DNA from: Pseudomonadota bacterium
GTDB lineage: Bacteria > Pseudomonadota > Gammaproteobacteria > Steroidobacterales > Rariloculaceae
Direction: 5' to 3'
DNA length: 5,652 nucleotides
Assembly: GCA_009843005.1 (NCBI GenBank)
Contig: VYEH01000206.1
Location: 3,733-9,384 of the forward strand
Part shown: piece after piece, positions 1 to 5,652 of the stretch
How the letters are laid out: every line of letters begins with the position of its first letter
How positions within the stretch are numbered: the stretch's first letter is position 1
Program-made: the position numbers and the translations under genes
The notes under the pieces: generated by a model
Databases searched by the model: none
Told to the model about the DNA's origin: nothing
The model's input: only the letters and a program-made list of their open reading frames with translations

Positions 1-1
1 T

Positions 2-301
2 AGCGATATCGGCGTCGGCATTGGATCGGACACAGGAACAGGGATCGATTCGGTATCCCTGGATCGAATTGTCAATCGCGCCCGAAAGTCCGATGTCGAC
101 ACGGTAGTCGTCGACGGTGAGATTGTCGTCGATGATGGACGGAACCGACACATCGATGAACAGGCACTGCTTGATGAACTCCACGAAGCCCTTGCAAGAG
201 AAACACGCCGTAGGTCACAGAACGATGCAACGATTGCAGGGCTCAAATCCTACGTGCACGCGCTGCTCGAGCGTCGTTCGCAAACGGCGTCCATGACTTG
301 A
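2..301 (+). CDS. Amidohydrolase family protein, C-terminal part (5' end outside window)
   Basis: The frame is open from the left edge and gives 99 codons before TGA at 299-301. The segment SDVDTVVVDGEIVVDDGR (about residues 36-53 of the visible part) matches the usual C-terminal beta strand pair of ATZ/TRZ-type and cytosine-deaminase-like amidohydrolases (pattern V-x-x-V-x-V-x-G-x-x-V-x-D/E-x-G-R). It is followed, as usual there, by a charged helix (IDEQALLDELHEALARE) and a short basic tail. These enzymes are cytoplasmic metal-dependent hydrolases or deaminases of cyclic amides, triazines or nucleosides. The metal-binding residues lie outside the window, so substrate and exact subfamily cannot be told. 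The gene converges on the FAD oxidoreductase gene, with 52 nt between the two stop codons. It is a second, distinct amidohydrolase in the neighbourhood, not a copy of the exported one at 3073-4860. The family call is fairly good; the role is open. Confidence 0.65.
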   Translation, partial: SDIGVGIGSDTGTGIDSVSLDRIVNRARKSDVDTVVVDGEIVVDDGRNRHIDEQALLDELHEALARETRRRSQNDATIAGLKSYVHALLERRSQTASMT

Positions 302-353
302 CGCACAACACCAGGCGGCTGGCATCCAGTTACCGACGCGACACCCCAACCCC
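302..353. other. Short convergent intergenic spacer without clear terminator
   Basis: Only 52 nt separate the two convergent stop codons. The spacer contains small 4-bp complementary blocks (CCAG at 311-314, CTGG at 319-322, CCAG at 326-329) that could form a weak hairpin. There is no T-tract on either strand, so an intrinsic terminator is not supported. Termination may be Rho-dependent or lie inside the opposing gene. Confidence 0.4.
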
Positions 354-1658
354 TCATCCGCGGACGGAAAAACTGCTCTCGAAGTTAAGGCTGCGCCGCC
401 TCGAAAACGCCCCGGTGTCGATGGTCTGCTTCGTATAGCGTCCGGTGACCTCCAGTGGCGCCGCATCCTGGTCATGGCCACCCTCGCATGCGTCGATCAA
501 TTCGGCCATCAGGGCGCCGACGGCGCCGGCATTCTTGAACTGGTGACCGCTTGTCCCGACCGCCAGGTAAAACCCGTCCAGGTCGGATTTGTCGTAAATG
601 GGCGTCCAATCGTCAGTCACGTCGTACAAGTCGACCACACCGGCACCCGAGTTCGGGATAGGGATCGACGGAATTCGCTTGGACAAACGGAATACCTGGG
701 TGCGCCACTGGAGTTCGGAAATGTTCCGGTCGAAGTTGTCCGGATCCTCGATCCAGGTCTTCTCGTCGCAGACGGGGTCGGCGGATCCGACAGAGACCTT
801 GTTGCCCGACTCGGGCTTGAGGTAGATGCCGATATTGGTATCCGACGCGATGATGCCGTACTGATCGAACGGGTACTCTTTCGGCGACGGCAGGTGATGT
901 ACCTCACGCCGCAATGCCCGGGTCTTGATTGACATCCCGTCTTCGACACCCGCCATGCGATTGACGAGGAACGAATAAGGGCCCGCTGCATTGACGACGA
1001 TTGGGGCAGGCAGTTCCTCGCCGTTCTCAAGTTTAACGCCACGCACCCGACCGGCCGATCTCACAATGTCCGTAACCCTTCGATTGAGCAGAAATCGGCC
1101 GCCGTCGGCCTCCACAGCCTGCTTGATATTGCCGGTCGCCAATTGAGGATCGTTGACGTACCCGGCAATGGGCGTAAAGATTGCGCCGGCGAGCGGTTCG
1201 TCTCCATCCTCCCAGAAACTCGGGTCGTCGATGGCCTTTGGCGGCGCGTGCCGGGCGCCGTCGAAGATCGGCACCCGCTCCAGCAATCGCTCGCGCGACC
1301 ATTCCTCGAAGGGAACGCCGATCGAACGATAGTGATCCAGCATGTCCTGACGGTCATTGGCCGAGGTCCTGATGACCAGGTGCCCGCACTGAATGTATTT
1401 TGCGTACTCGATCGGTTCCCCGAGGCCAAGAAAGTCAGCCCAGTTCTTCCAGTAGTGGTACCCCTCGTACGCCAGCTTGATGCTGTTCGCCGTCGAGAAG
1501 GAGAATCTCACCACCGCGCAGGAGTTGGACGTGGAGCCAAAACCGGCAGCTGGATTCTTGTCGATGTTCAGGGTCCGATAATCCCGGCGGCAAAGTGCCA
1601 ATGCAATTGCGCAGCCGATCACGCCGGCCCCGATGATGATGACGTCCCTGTCGTTCAA
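354..1658 (-). CDS. FAD-dependent oxidoreductase, DAO family (sarcosine/glycine oxidase-like)
   Basis: This is a predicted cytoplasmic flavoprotein of 434 aa that would oxidise an amine or amino/hydroxy acid, passing electrons to O2 or another acceptor. Seen in the sequence: an N-terminal Rossmann dinucleotide site DVIIIGAGVIG (residues 5-15, GxGxxG), the second-half FAD strand ending at acidic D33, the post-FAD STSNSCAVVRFSFS segment (42-55), the mid-domain NAAGPYS (223-229), and the closing motif GFYLAVGTSGHQFKNAGAVG (362-381). All are typical of the DAO fold (PF01266), and length is normal. The frame extends far upstream inside the Rieske gene, but that part is not protein-like. TTG at 1658 is chosen because it puts the FAD strand at residue 5 and overlaps the Rieske stop as TTGA, with GGTGG about 10 nt upstream. 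GTG at 1679, with AAGGA close upstream, is the alternative and adds 7 residues. It is the last gene of the minus-strand block. The substrate is unknown; a role after the Rieske step is inference. Confidence 0.9.
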   Translation of the reverse strand: MNDRDVIIIGAGVIGCAIALALCRRDYRTLNIDKNPAAGFGSTSNSCAVVRFSFSTANSIKLAYEGYHYWKNWADFLGLGEPIEYAKYIQCGHLVIRTSANDRQDMLDHYRSIGVPFEEWSRERLLERVPIFDGARHAPPKAIDDPSFWEDGDEPLAGAIFTPIAGYVNDPQLATGNIKQAVEADGGRFLLNRRVTDIVRSAGRVRGVKLENGEELPAPIVVNAAGPYSFLVNRMAGVEDGMSIKTRALRREVHHLPSPKEYPFDQYGIIASDTNIGIYLKPESGNKVSVGSADPVCDEKTWIEDPDNFDRNISELQWRTQVFRLSKRIPSIPIPNSGAGVVDLYDVTDDWTPIYDKSDLDGFYLAVGTSGHQFKNAGAVGALMAELIDACEGGHDQDAAPLEVTGRYTKQTIDTGAFSRRRSLNFESSFSVRG

Positions 1659-2983
1659 CAGGTCGTGTCCACCCGCCACGGATCCTTCGCCCAACTGTGG
1701 GGCTGCCTGCGCTCGAGATCCAACTGCTTCCAGCAATCCGAGTCGCTTGTGCTGCCGAACGCGTCGATCGCCACCGGACCGCGCAAATTCAAGAGACGGT
1801 CGCTCCCCGGGCGAAATGGCAACTCCGCCGCCCCTTTCGCGCCCATTGCCTGCTTCAGCAACCGACGATAGCGCTTGATTCCCACATCGGACTGTCCCAG
1901 GTGCTCCTGCGTGCGGTCCTGGATCGGGCCGGGTGACTCCACCGCCCACTGGTCATGGACGTTGATGTCCAGACCCATTCCGGTAAACGTCTTGTGCCGT
2001 TGTTCGTTTGCGTTAAATCCGTATCTGTTGTTCCTGTTCGTGAGCGGGCGGTAGTCGGGAAGCGTATGCACCTGCAGGCGCTGCGCGCGCATGAGATCGC
2101 GATCGACAGCCCCGCCGAAACTCGTGAAGATCGAGTACCAGTAGCAGTGCGTGTTGTCGATGGGAACGTGCCACTGCGTAATGGTCATCTCGTCGCTCAT
2201 GGGAATCGCGATGGCGTTCGGAAAGACCAGGTTGGTGATGCGATAGTGCACCGTGCTGCTGTCGATATCACGCGTCGTGACCAGCCGGAATCCGAAGTCA
2301 GTGTCCTCGGTCCGGATCATCGGCCTGCTGAATTCGCGAAGGATCCTGGTCAGCGGAATGTTGGTGCCGGCTGCGCCGCCGCGAAACTGTTTGCCGTAGG
2401 CCTCCTCGGGATCCTCGTCTTCAAAAAAACGATGCAGGAACGAAGCGTGGGCTGGATCGATGCCGACTTCCAGCGCTTGCAGCCAATTGCATTCCCATAG
2501 ACCCTTGAAAGCGAATGTGTGCTGTTCCGGTGCTTCGAAGCAGTCGTGCTCAGGCAGGGGTGGCGGATCACCGTCGCCGAGGTAGGCAAAGACGATTCCG
2601 TTGCGCTCCTGGCATGGATACGCCTTGTGTCTGAGCATTTTATGGAAGTGGCTGTCGGCAGGTTCCGCGGGCTGTTCCAGACAATGCCCGTTGACATCGT
2701 AGAGCCAGCCGTGAAACGTACAGCGCAGGCCTCCGTCCTCGCGCCGCCCATAGCACAGGTCGGCGCCACGATGCGGACAGTGGCGTCCGAGCAAGCCGTA
2801 TTGGCCATCCTCGGCGCGAAACAGGACAAGCTTTTCGCCCATAAGCGTAACCGGAACTACGGGCCTGTCCGGAGTAAGCTCATCAACGAGCGCAGCGGGC
2901 TGCCAATAGCCCCTCAGTACCAGGCCTGCCGGCGTACCTGGCACGGTATCGGTGAGTCGTCTGTTTTCTTCCGCGCTGATCAT
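1655..2983 (-). CDS. Rieske [2Fe-2S] aromatic ring-hydroxylating oxygenase, alpha subunit (phthalate dioxygenase type)
   Basis: This is the oxygenase component of a Rieske non-heme iron enzyme, 442 aa, cytoplasmic. It would hydroxylate or dealkylate a small, often aromatic, substrate using O2 and electrons from a separate reductase. The Rieske cluster ligands are C69-P-H71 and C88-x-x-H91, with 16 residues between the pairs. The catalytic domain carries D176-P-A-H179-x4-H184, giving the bridging Asp and two iron His ligands. D344 in the HDQWAVES segment is the probable third ligand. The N-terminal pattern (SAEEN...PGTPAG...RGYWQPA) and the C-terminal GPIQDRTQEHLGQSD (352-366) are the pattern of the phthalate 4,5-dioxygenase/homotrimeric group, which needs no beta subunit. 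ATG 2983 is the family-typical start, but no Shine-Dalgarno is visible before it. It lies 89 nt after the amidohydrolase stop and overlaps the FAD gene by 4 nt. Substrate and regiochemistry cannot be assigned; an N- or O-demethylase role is equally possible. Confidence 0.93.
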   Translation of the reverse strand: MISAEENRRLTDTVPGTPAGLVLRGYWQPAALVDELTPDRPVVPVTLMGEKLVLFRAEDGQYGLLGRHCPHRGADLCYGRREDGGLRCTFHGWLYDVNGHCLEQPAEPADSHFHKMLRHKAYPCQERNGIVFAYLGDGDPPPLPEHDCFEAPEQHTFAFKGLWECNWLQALEVGIDPAHASFLHRFFEDEDPEEAYGKQFRGGAAGTNIPLTRILREFSRPMIRTEDTDFGFRLVTTRDIDSSTVHYRITNLVFPNAIAIPMSDEMTITQWHVPIDNTHCYWYSIFTSFGGAVDRDLMRAQRLQVHTLPDYRPLTNRNNRYGFNANEQRHKTFTGMGLDINVHDQWAVESPGPIQDRTQEHLGQSDVGIKRYRRLLKQAMGAKGAAELPFRPGSDRLLNLRGPVAIDAFGSTSDSDCWKQLDLERRQPHSWAKDPWRVDTTC

Positions 2984-3072
2984 CTAACAAATGGCGCCCG
3001 GGTATTCCCGGATTCGGGTGCTTCTGCTATCGTCCTGGAGTACCGCTGCCGATTGCATTGCTGCGTCCGGAT
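2984..3072 (-). promoter_or_regulatory. Intergenic leader of the Rieske gene with mutually exclusive small hairpins
   Basis: This 89-nt gap is the only sizeable one inside the minus-strand block. Near the Rieske start it holds CCGGG (2998-3002), loop TATT, CCCGG (3007-3011), a 5-bp stem. The same CCCG (3007-3010) can instead pair with CGGG (3015-3018) across GATT. The two pairings exclude each other. No T-run follows, so it is not an intrinsic terminator. It could modulate translation of the downstream gene, which lacks a visible ribosome binding site, or it could be chance in GC-rich DNA. No convincing promoter was seen. Confidence 0.25.
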
Positions 3073-4860
3073 TCATTGTTCGCTCCCGGCGTCATAAACG
3101 AGTTCACCGTTAACGTATGTGCGCAGGACACGCGTGTCGCGTATATCGTCCAGATTACTCTCCAGAATATCCCTGTCGACGACGATCATGTCAGCGTACT
3201 TGCCCGGCTCAAGGCTCCCGACTTGCTCTTCCCTGAACAGCAAGTAGGCCCCATTCGTGGTGTACAGTCGCAACGCCTGTTCCCGCGTGAGCACTTGATC
3301 TTCGTTAACGGCGCGGTCGACATAACGGGGCACGCGTTTAAGCGTAATCCACATCCCGAGAAATGGGTTGAAGGGATTTGTGGCGCTGTGGCTGTCCAGG
3401 CGGTGCCAGTGGTCGGATCCCCCGGCCACCAATACGCCGGCGTCGAATAACGACTTCAAGGGCTGGAAGTGGCGCAGGCGATTCTCGTCCCACTGATCCA
3501 GGAGGTTGTTGGAATCGAGGTAGAGCCAGGCCGGCTGTATGTCGGCAACAATCCCCCACTCGGCCATCTGCCCGATGACCTGCTCCGGGATGAAGTTTGC
3601 GTGGGTGAGCGACGGGCGCAGGTGCCGGATCGGTGTTTCGCGGATCACCGCACCGTAGGCCCGAACCAGTTCGGTGATGGCGGCGTCGCCGACCACATGT
3701 CCCGTGAACTGGAGCCCTGCATTCGCCGACGCCCGGATCAAACGCTCCAGTCGATCCCCCGACAGGACCAGGTTGCCCCGATACAGGGGGTCGAGGATAG
3801 CGAATCTGTCGCTTTCTCCCCAGGGCTCGAGCATGTATGCAGTACCGCTGGTAATGCCGCCGTCAATGAAGGTCTTGACGCCGATCAAATCAAGCATTGG
3901 ATGGTTGATTTGCTCACGAAGTTGCCCGAGTGCAAGTATGTCCGCGACGATTTCTTCCACGTCACGCCCGGGTGAAGTGTCGAGGAGATGCATCAAAGAG
4001 AGCCTTGCCGTCAGGGCATCCTGGGCTGCAAGTTCTTCGTAGACCTTGATCGATATGGGCGTAGCCTTCCGATCGCTGACGGTCGTCAGCCCGACGGAAT
4101 TGTAGATTCCCATCAGGTTGCGAACCGCCTCGACGCGTTCACTGTCATTGGTGCGATCAACTTCACCCGGGTCGTCAACGTAACGCGTATGGTTGCGAAC
4201 CAGACCCGTGGGTTCGCCTGTAGTGGGGTCGCGCTCGATGTCTGCAGGCGTCTCGCTCTCGAACTCCCGGTCAATTCCAAGGCGCTCAAGCGCGAGACTG
4301 TTCAACGACGCTTTCGGATAATAGATATAGGGCGCGAAGATCACCGGGTGCCGCGGCGCAGCCTGGTCCAGTTCGGCCCTGGTGGGATAGCGCCGTTCGC
4401 GTAGACGCGGTGTCAGCACGGTCCGAACCCAGATCCACTCGCCTTCCGGCAACACTTGCGCCCTTGATCGTACATAGTCCATGACGTCGGTGACGGTGAG
4501 CATGGCCGGGATCGGGTGATCGAATTCCGAGACGCTCGCCTGGTCCGGATGCAGGTGGGAGTCGATCAGTCCGGGGAGCATCATTTGACCGTCGAGGTCT
4601 TCGACGACGCTGTCCGTATCGGCCAAAGCAAGCATCGCGGCGGCGTCCCCGGTCGCGAGAACGCGTGCACCCTCGACAGCCAAGGCCGAAACGATCGTGA
4701 AATTGGGATCCATCGTCACAATTCGGCCGTTAAGGAATATCCGGTCTGCGGCTGAAGCAGGTACACACATGAAGACACAGGCGAGGAACCAAACGGTGAG
4801 CCCATACACTCGGTGTGTCGCTCGACGCTGACTTCGGAATGCTCGGTAGCGTGGCTGCAC
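3073..4860 (-). CDS. Exported amidohydrolase, YtcJ/NfdA type (amidohydrolase_3)
   Basis: This is a metal-dependent hydrolase of 595 aa, predicted periplasmic. Relatives hydrolyse N-substituted formamides or other amide/C-N bonds; the substrate here is unknown. The basic n-region (RSQRRATHR, 9-17) is followed by a hydrophobic stretch (VYGLTVWFLACVFMCV) and a signal peptidase I site ASA|AD near residue 37. The mature part starts with the beta-sandwich strand IFLNGRIVTMD, then PGLIDSHLHP with metal ligands H102 and H104. Next come K329 in GVKTFIDGGITSG, H388 in TGHVVGDAAI, H420 in LTHANF and D483 in GGSDHWH. It closes with YTTNGAYLLFREEQVGSLEPGKYADMIVVD. All motifs are in family order and the length is somewhat above the family norm because of the signal. 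GTG 4860 is preferred over GTG 4881: GGAG (4867-4870) lies 6 nt upstream and the start comes 1 nt after the preceding stop. The Sec signal has no twin-arginine consensus. Confidence 0.92.
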   Translation of the reverse strand: MQPRYRAFRSQRRATHRVYGLTVWFLACVFMCVPASAADRIFLNGRIVTMDPNFTIVSALAVEGARVLATGDAAAMLALADTDSVVEDLDGQMMLPGLIDSHLHPDQASVSEFDHPIPAMLTVTDVMDYVRSRAQVLPEGEWIWVRTVLTPRLRERRYPTRAELDQAAPRHPVIFAPYIYYPKASLNSLALERLGIDREFESETPADIERDPTTGEPTGLVRNHTRYVDDPGEVDRTNDSERVEAVRNLMGIYNSVGLTTVSDRKATPISIKVYEELAAQDALTARLSLMHLLDTSPGRDVEEIVADILALGQLREQINHPMLDLIGVKTFIDGGITSGTAYMLEPWGESDRFAILDPLYRGNLVLSGDRLERLIRASANAGLQFTGHVVGDAAITELVRAYGAVIRETPIRHLRPSLTHANFIPEQVIGQMAEWGIVADIQPAWLYLDSNNLLDQWDENRLRHFQPLKSLFDAGVLVAGGSDHWHRLDSHSATNPFNPFLGMWITLKRVPRYVDRAVNEDQVLTREQALRLYTTNGAYLLFREEQVGSLEPGKYADMIVVDRDILESNLDDIRDTRVLRTYVNGELVYDAGSEQ

Positions 4861-4861
4861 C

Positions 4862-5374
4862 TCAGTCTCCGGGGCGTTCACCCATGAACAGAGGCCTTGT
4901 TTCTCTACTGGTGAACTTACAGCCGTCGGGGGTCAGAGAGTACCTGTCGTGGTACTCCCCCATGAACAGCGTGTACGCGGTGATGGGCGGCGTGGGGTCG
5001 TCCGCGGCCATGAACATGATGAAATAGGTAACTCCCGTCGCCGTCTCGGCATCGATCGGCGTGATATCGACGCTCGTGATCAACAATCTCGCAAAGGTCT
5101 GTGCGTCGTTGAGATCGAGACGCCCCACGATCTCGTCCCGGCCGACAAAGGACTCACCCTGCATCGTGAAGACCGCGTCTTCAGCGAACAGGGATTCGAA
5201 GGCCGACTTGTCGGAATTGTCCCTTGCGAGCGCGTAGGCGTGATTTATCTGGGTGCAGGCCGCGATAAGCTGGTCATGGCTCATCGTTTGCGCGATGCCG
5301 GGCGGCGTGAGACACGATAGCAGCATCATTGCCGGCAGAGACAACGTCCGACGCGAATTCAACAACTGTTCCAT
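4862..5374 (-). CDS. SnoaL/NTF2-like protein with signal peptide or lipoprotein signal
   Basis: This is a small protein of 170 aa. From residue 31 it has the pattern of SnoaL-type NTF2-like domains: a helix (HDQLIAACTQINHAYALARD), then SAFESLFAEDAVFTMQGESFVGRDEIVGRL (57-86), and later beta strands ending in DRYSLTPDGCKFTSRETRP. Such domains bind or isomerise small hydrophobic molecules, or merely bind; no catalytic His/Asp pair is obvious. The N-terminus (MEQLLNSRRT, then LSLPAMMLLSC) looks exported. LLSC at 18-21 is a possible lipobox, and GIA|Q near residue 28 a possible signal peptidase I site. An in-frame ATG at 5452 has a fair ribosome site (AGGGG, 8 nt upstream). The 25 codons between it and ATG 5374 have mostly A/T third positions, unlike the gene proper, so 5374 is preferred although no clear Shine-Dalgarno precedes it. 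First gene of the block, 1 nt from the amidohydrolase. Rieske beta subunits share this fold, but export argues against that role. Confidence 0.78.
   Translation of the reverse strand: MEQLLNSRRTLSLPAMMLLSCLTPPGIAQTMSHDQLIAACTQINHAYALARDNSDKSAFESLFAEDAVFTMQGESFVGRDEIVGRLDLNDAQTFARLLITSVDITPIDAETATGVTYFIMFMAADDPTPPITAYTLFMGEYHDRYSLTPDGCKFTSRETRPLFMGERPGD
4867..4870 (-). promoter_or_regulatory. Ribosome binding site deciding the amidohydrolase start
   Basis: GGAG on the minus strand lies 6 nt (ACTGAG) before GTG 4860 and inside the last codons of the upstream NTF2-like gene, whose TGA is part of the spacer. No comparable site precedes GTG 4881. This favours the shorter protein and translational coupling of the two exported proteins. 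Confidence 0.55.
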
Positions 5375-5478
5375 GTCCGGTACTGCGACGGCATGTCCAC
5401 AACCAATCGGACTCTCTTGACCCGAAGTGACAAGCGATTTTCCGGGAAGCATTCAGCAATCCCCTGAACAGGCTCCGC

Positions 5479-5508
5479 AAGGTAGCACGTATGGCCGATT
5501 GTGAACAA
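5479..5508 (-). promoter_or_regulatory. Candidate sigma70-like promoter for the minus-strand block
   Basis: On the minus strand, TTGTTC (5508-5503) is followed after 18 nt by TACCTT (5484-5479). A TGC just before it fits an extended -10 (TGnTA...T). Both hexamers match the consensus at only three positions. The -35 box coincides with one GAACAA repeat and sits beside the inverted repeat, which would suit a regulated promoter. Transcription would start near 5472. This is pattern matching only. Confidence 0.22.
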
Positions 5509-5598
5509 CTATTCGTATATCGAACAAGTCTGGGTCGGTGGAGCGACGGTCAATCAGCGAGTGCGCGCTGTATATCGTGGGCCGCTGACTTCAAAAGC

Positions 5599-5604
5599 GG
5601 GAGG
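5599..5604 (+). promoter_or_regulatory. Strong Shine-Dalgarno for TTG start at the right edge
   Basis: GGGAGG is near-ideal and lies 6 nt (CAAGTT) before TTG 5611. It is the best ribosome binding site in the window and the main reason for calling a plus-strand gene start here. Confidence 0.5.
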
Positions 5605-5610
5605 CAAGTT

Positions 5611-5652
5611 TTGATCAGGTATTGTTTCTTGACGATCGCAATGTTCGTGAGC
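5611..5652 (+). CDS. N-terminal start of a probable exported protein (3' end outside window)
   Basis: Fourteen codons are visible before the window ends, reading MIRYCFLTIAMFVS from a TTG start. A single Arg at residue 3 followed by an unbroken hydrophobic run is what the n- and h-regions of a Sec signal peptide look like, though a membrane helix start would look the same. The strong GGGAGG site 6 nt upstream supports the unusual start codon; ATG 5641 has no comparable site. The gene is divergent from the exported NTF2-like/amidohydrolase pair, with which it may share a compartment. The family cannot be told from so short a piece. Confidence 0.45.
   Translation, partial: MIRYCFLTIAMFVS

Larger units (their letters stand above)
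5375..5610. promoter_or_regulatory. Divergent intergenic region with operator-like repeats
   Basis: This stretch separates the minus-strand block from a plus-strand gene start at 5611 and must hold both promoters. It contains GAACAA twice (5503-5508 and 5522-5527, 19 nt apart), plus TGAACA at 5465-5470. An inverted repeat TTCG-TATAT-CGAA lies at 5512-5524. For the plus strand, TATATC at 5571-5576 could be a -10 box, but no good -35 lies at the right distance. The mix of repeats fits a regulator site shared by both directions, yet none matches a known consensus that I recognise. No other gene was found in it, apart from the weakly supported upstream ATG at 5452 discussed with the NTF2-like gene. 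Confidence 0.35.

Noticed and set aside
311..329. CCAG/CTGG/CCAG blocks as a possible terminator between convergent genes
   Set aside because: Stems are only 4 bp and no T-tract follows on either strand.
1143..1871. A 242-codon open frame on the plus strand, opposite the FAD and Rieske genes
   Set aside because: It is antisense to two genes with full conserved motifs. Its translation shows no recognisable domain and it spans their junction. GC-rich coding DNA commonly leaves such frames open.
1659..1949. N-terminal extension of the FAD oxidoreductase to an in-frame start at 1949
   Set aside because: It would overlap the Rieske gene by almost 300 nt. The extra residues are Gly/Arg/Pro-rich with no domain character, and the FAD site would lie 100 residues in.
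2519..3097. A 192-codon plus-strand frame covering the Rieske N-terminus and the 3073 junction
   Set aside because: It is antisense to the Rieske motif region and its translation is low-quality, with no ribosome site or family pattern.
3073..4860. Amidohydrolase as a lipoprotein via the FLAC segment in its signal
   Set aside because: The residue before Ala is Leu after Phe, a poor lipobox, and a clear ASA|AD signal peptidase I site follows.
4862..5374. NTF2-like protein as the beta subunit of the Rieske oxygenase
   Set aside because: The folds are related, but this protein has an export signal and the oxygenase belongs to a group that works without beta subunits.
5375..5452. Longer NTF2-like protein from ATG 5452, which has an AGGGG site 8 nt upstream
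   Set aside because: The codons 5375-5452 have mostly A/T third positions, unlike the rest of the gene, and would put 36 residues before the hydrophobic signal. Not fully excluded, because its ribosome site is better than that of ATG 5374.

Overview
The window is GC-rich, densely packed bacterial chromosome-type DNA. It looks like a Gram-negative bacterium, most likely a Pseudomonadota with broad catabolic ability. The grounds are a phthalate-dioxygenase-type Rieske oxygenase, a YtcJ/NfdA-type amidohydrolase with a Sec signal peptide, and short GTG/TTG-started overlaps. The genus cannot be told from the sequence. No RNA gene, insertion sequence, CRISPR array or attachment site was seen.

Layout. 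At the left edge, bases 2-301 (+) are the tail of an amidohydrolase. It runs convergently into a four-gene block that fills the rest of the window on the minus strand. In order of transcription the block is: a small NTF2/SnoaL-like protein with an export or lipoprotein signal (5374-4862); a large exported amidohydrolase of the YtcJ/NfdA type (4860-3073); a Rieske non-heme iron oxygenase alpha subunit of the phthalate dioxygenase type (2983-1655); and a FAD-dependent DAO-family oxidoreductase (1658-354). The first pair is separated by 1 nt and the last pair overlaps by 4 nt, so these genes are almost certainly co-transcribed and probably translationally coupled. A gap of 89 nt before the Rieske gene holds small GC-rich hairpins. 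At the right edge, 5375-5610 is a divergent intergenic region with repeated GAACAA motifs and an inverted repeat. A new plus-strand gene appears to begin at TTG 5611 with a strong ribosome binding site and a signal-peptide-like N-terminus.

How the genes may work together (inference). The two exported proteins would meet a substrate in the periplasm, where the amidohydrolase cleaves an amide, formamide or similar bond. The cytoplasmic Rieske oxygenase would then hydroxylate, or O-/N-dealkylate, the product. The DAO-family flavoprotein would oxidise the resulting amine or hydroxy acid. The second amidohydrolase at the left edge fits a catabolic island for a nitrogen-containing, possibly aromatic, compound. 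No ferredoxin or reductase for the Rieske enzyme lies in the window. The substrate cannot be read from the sequence.
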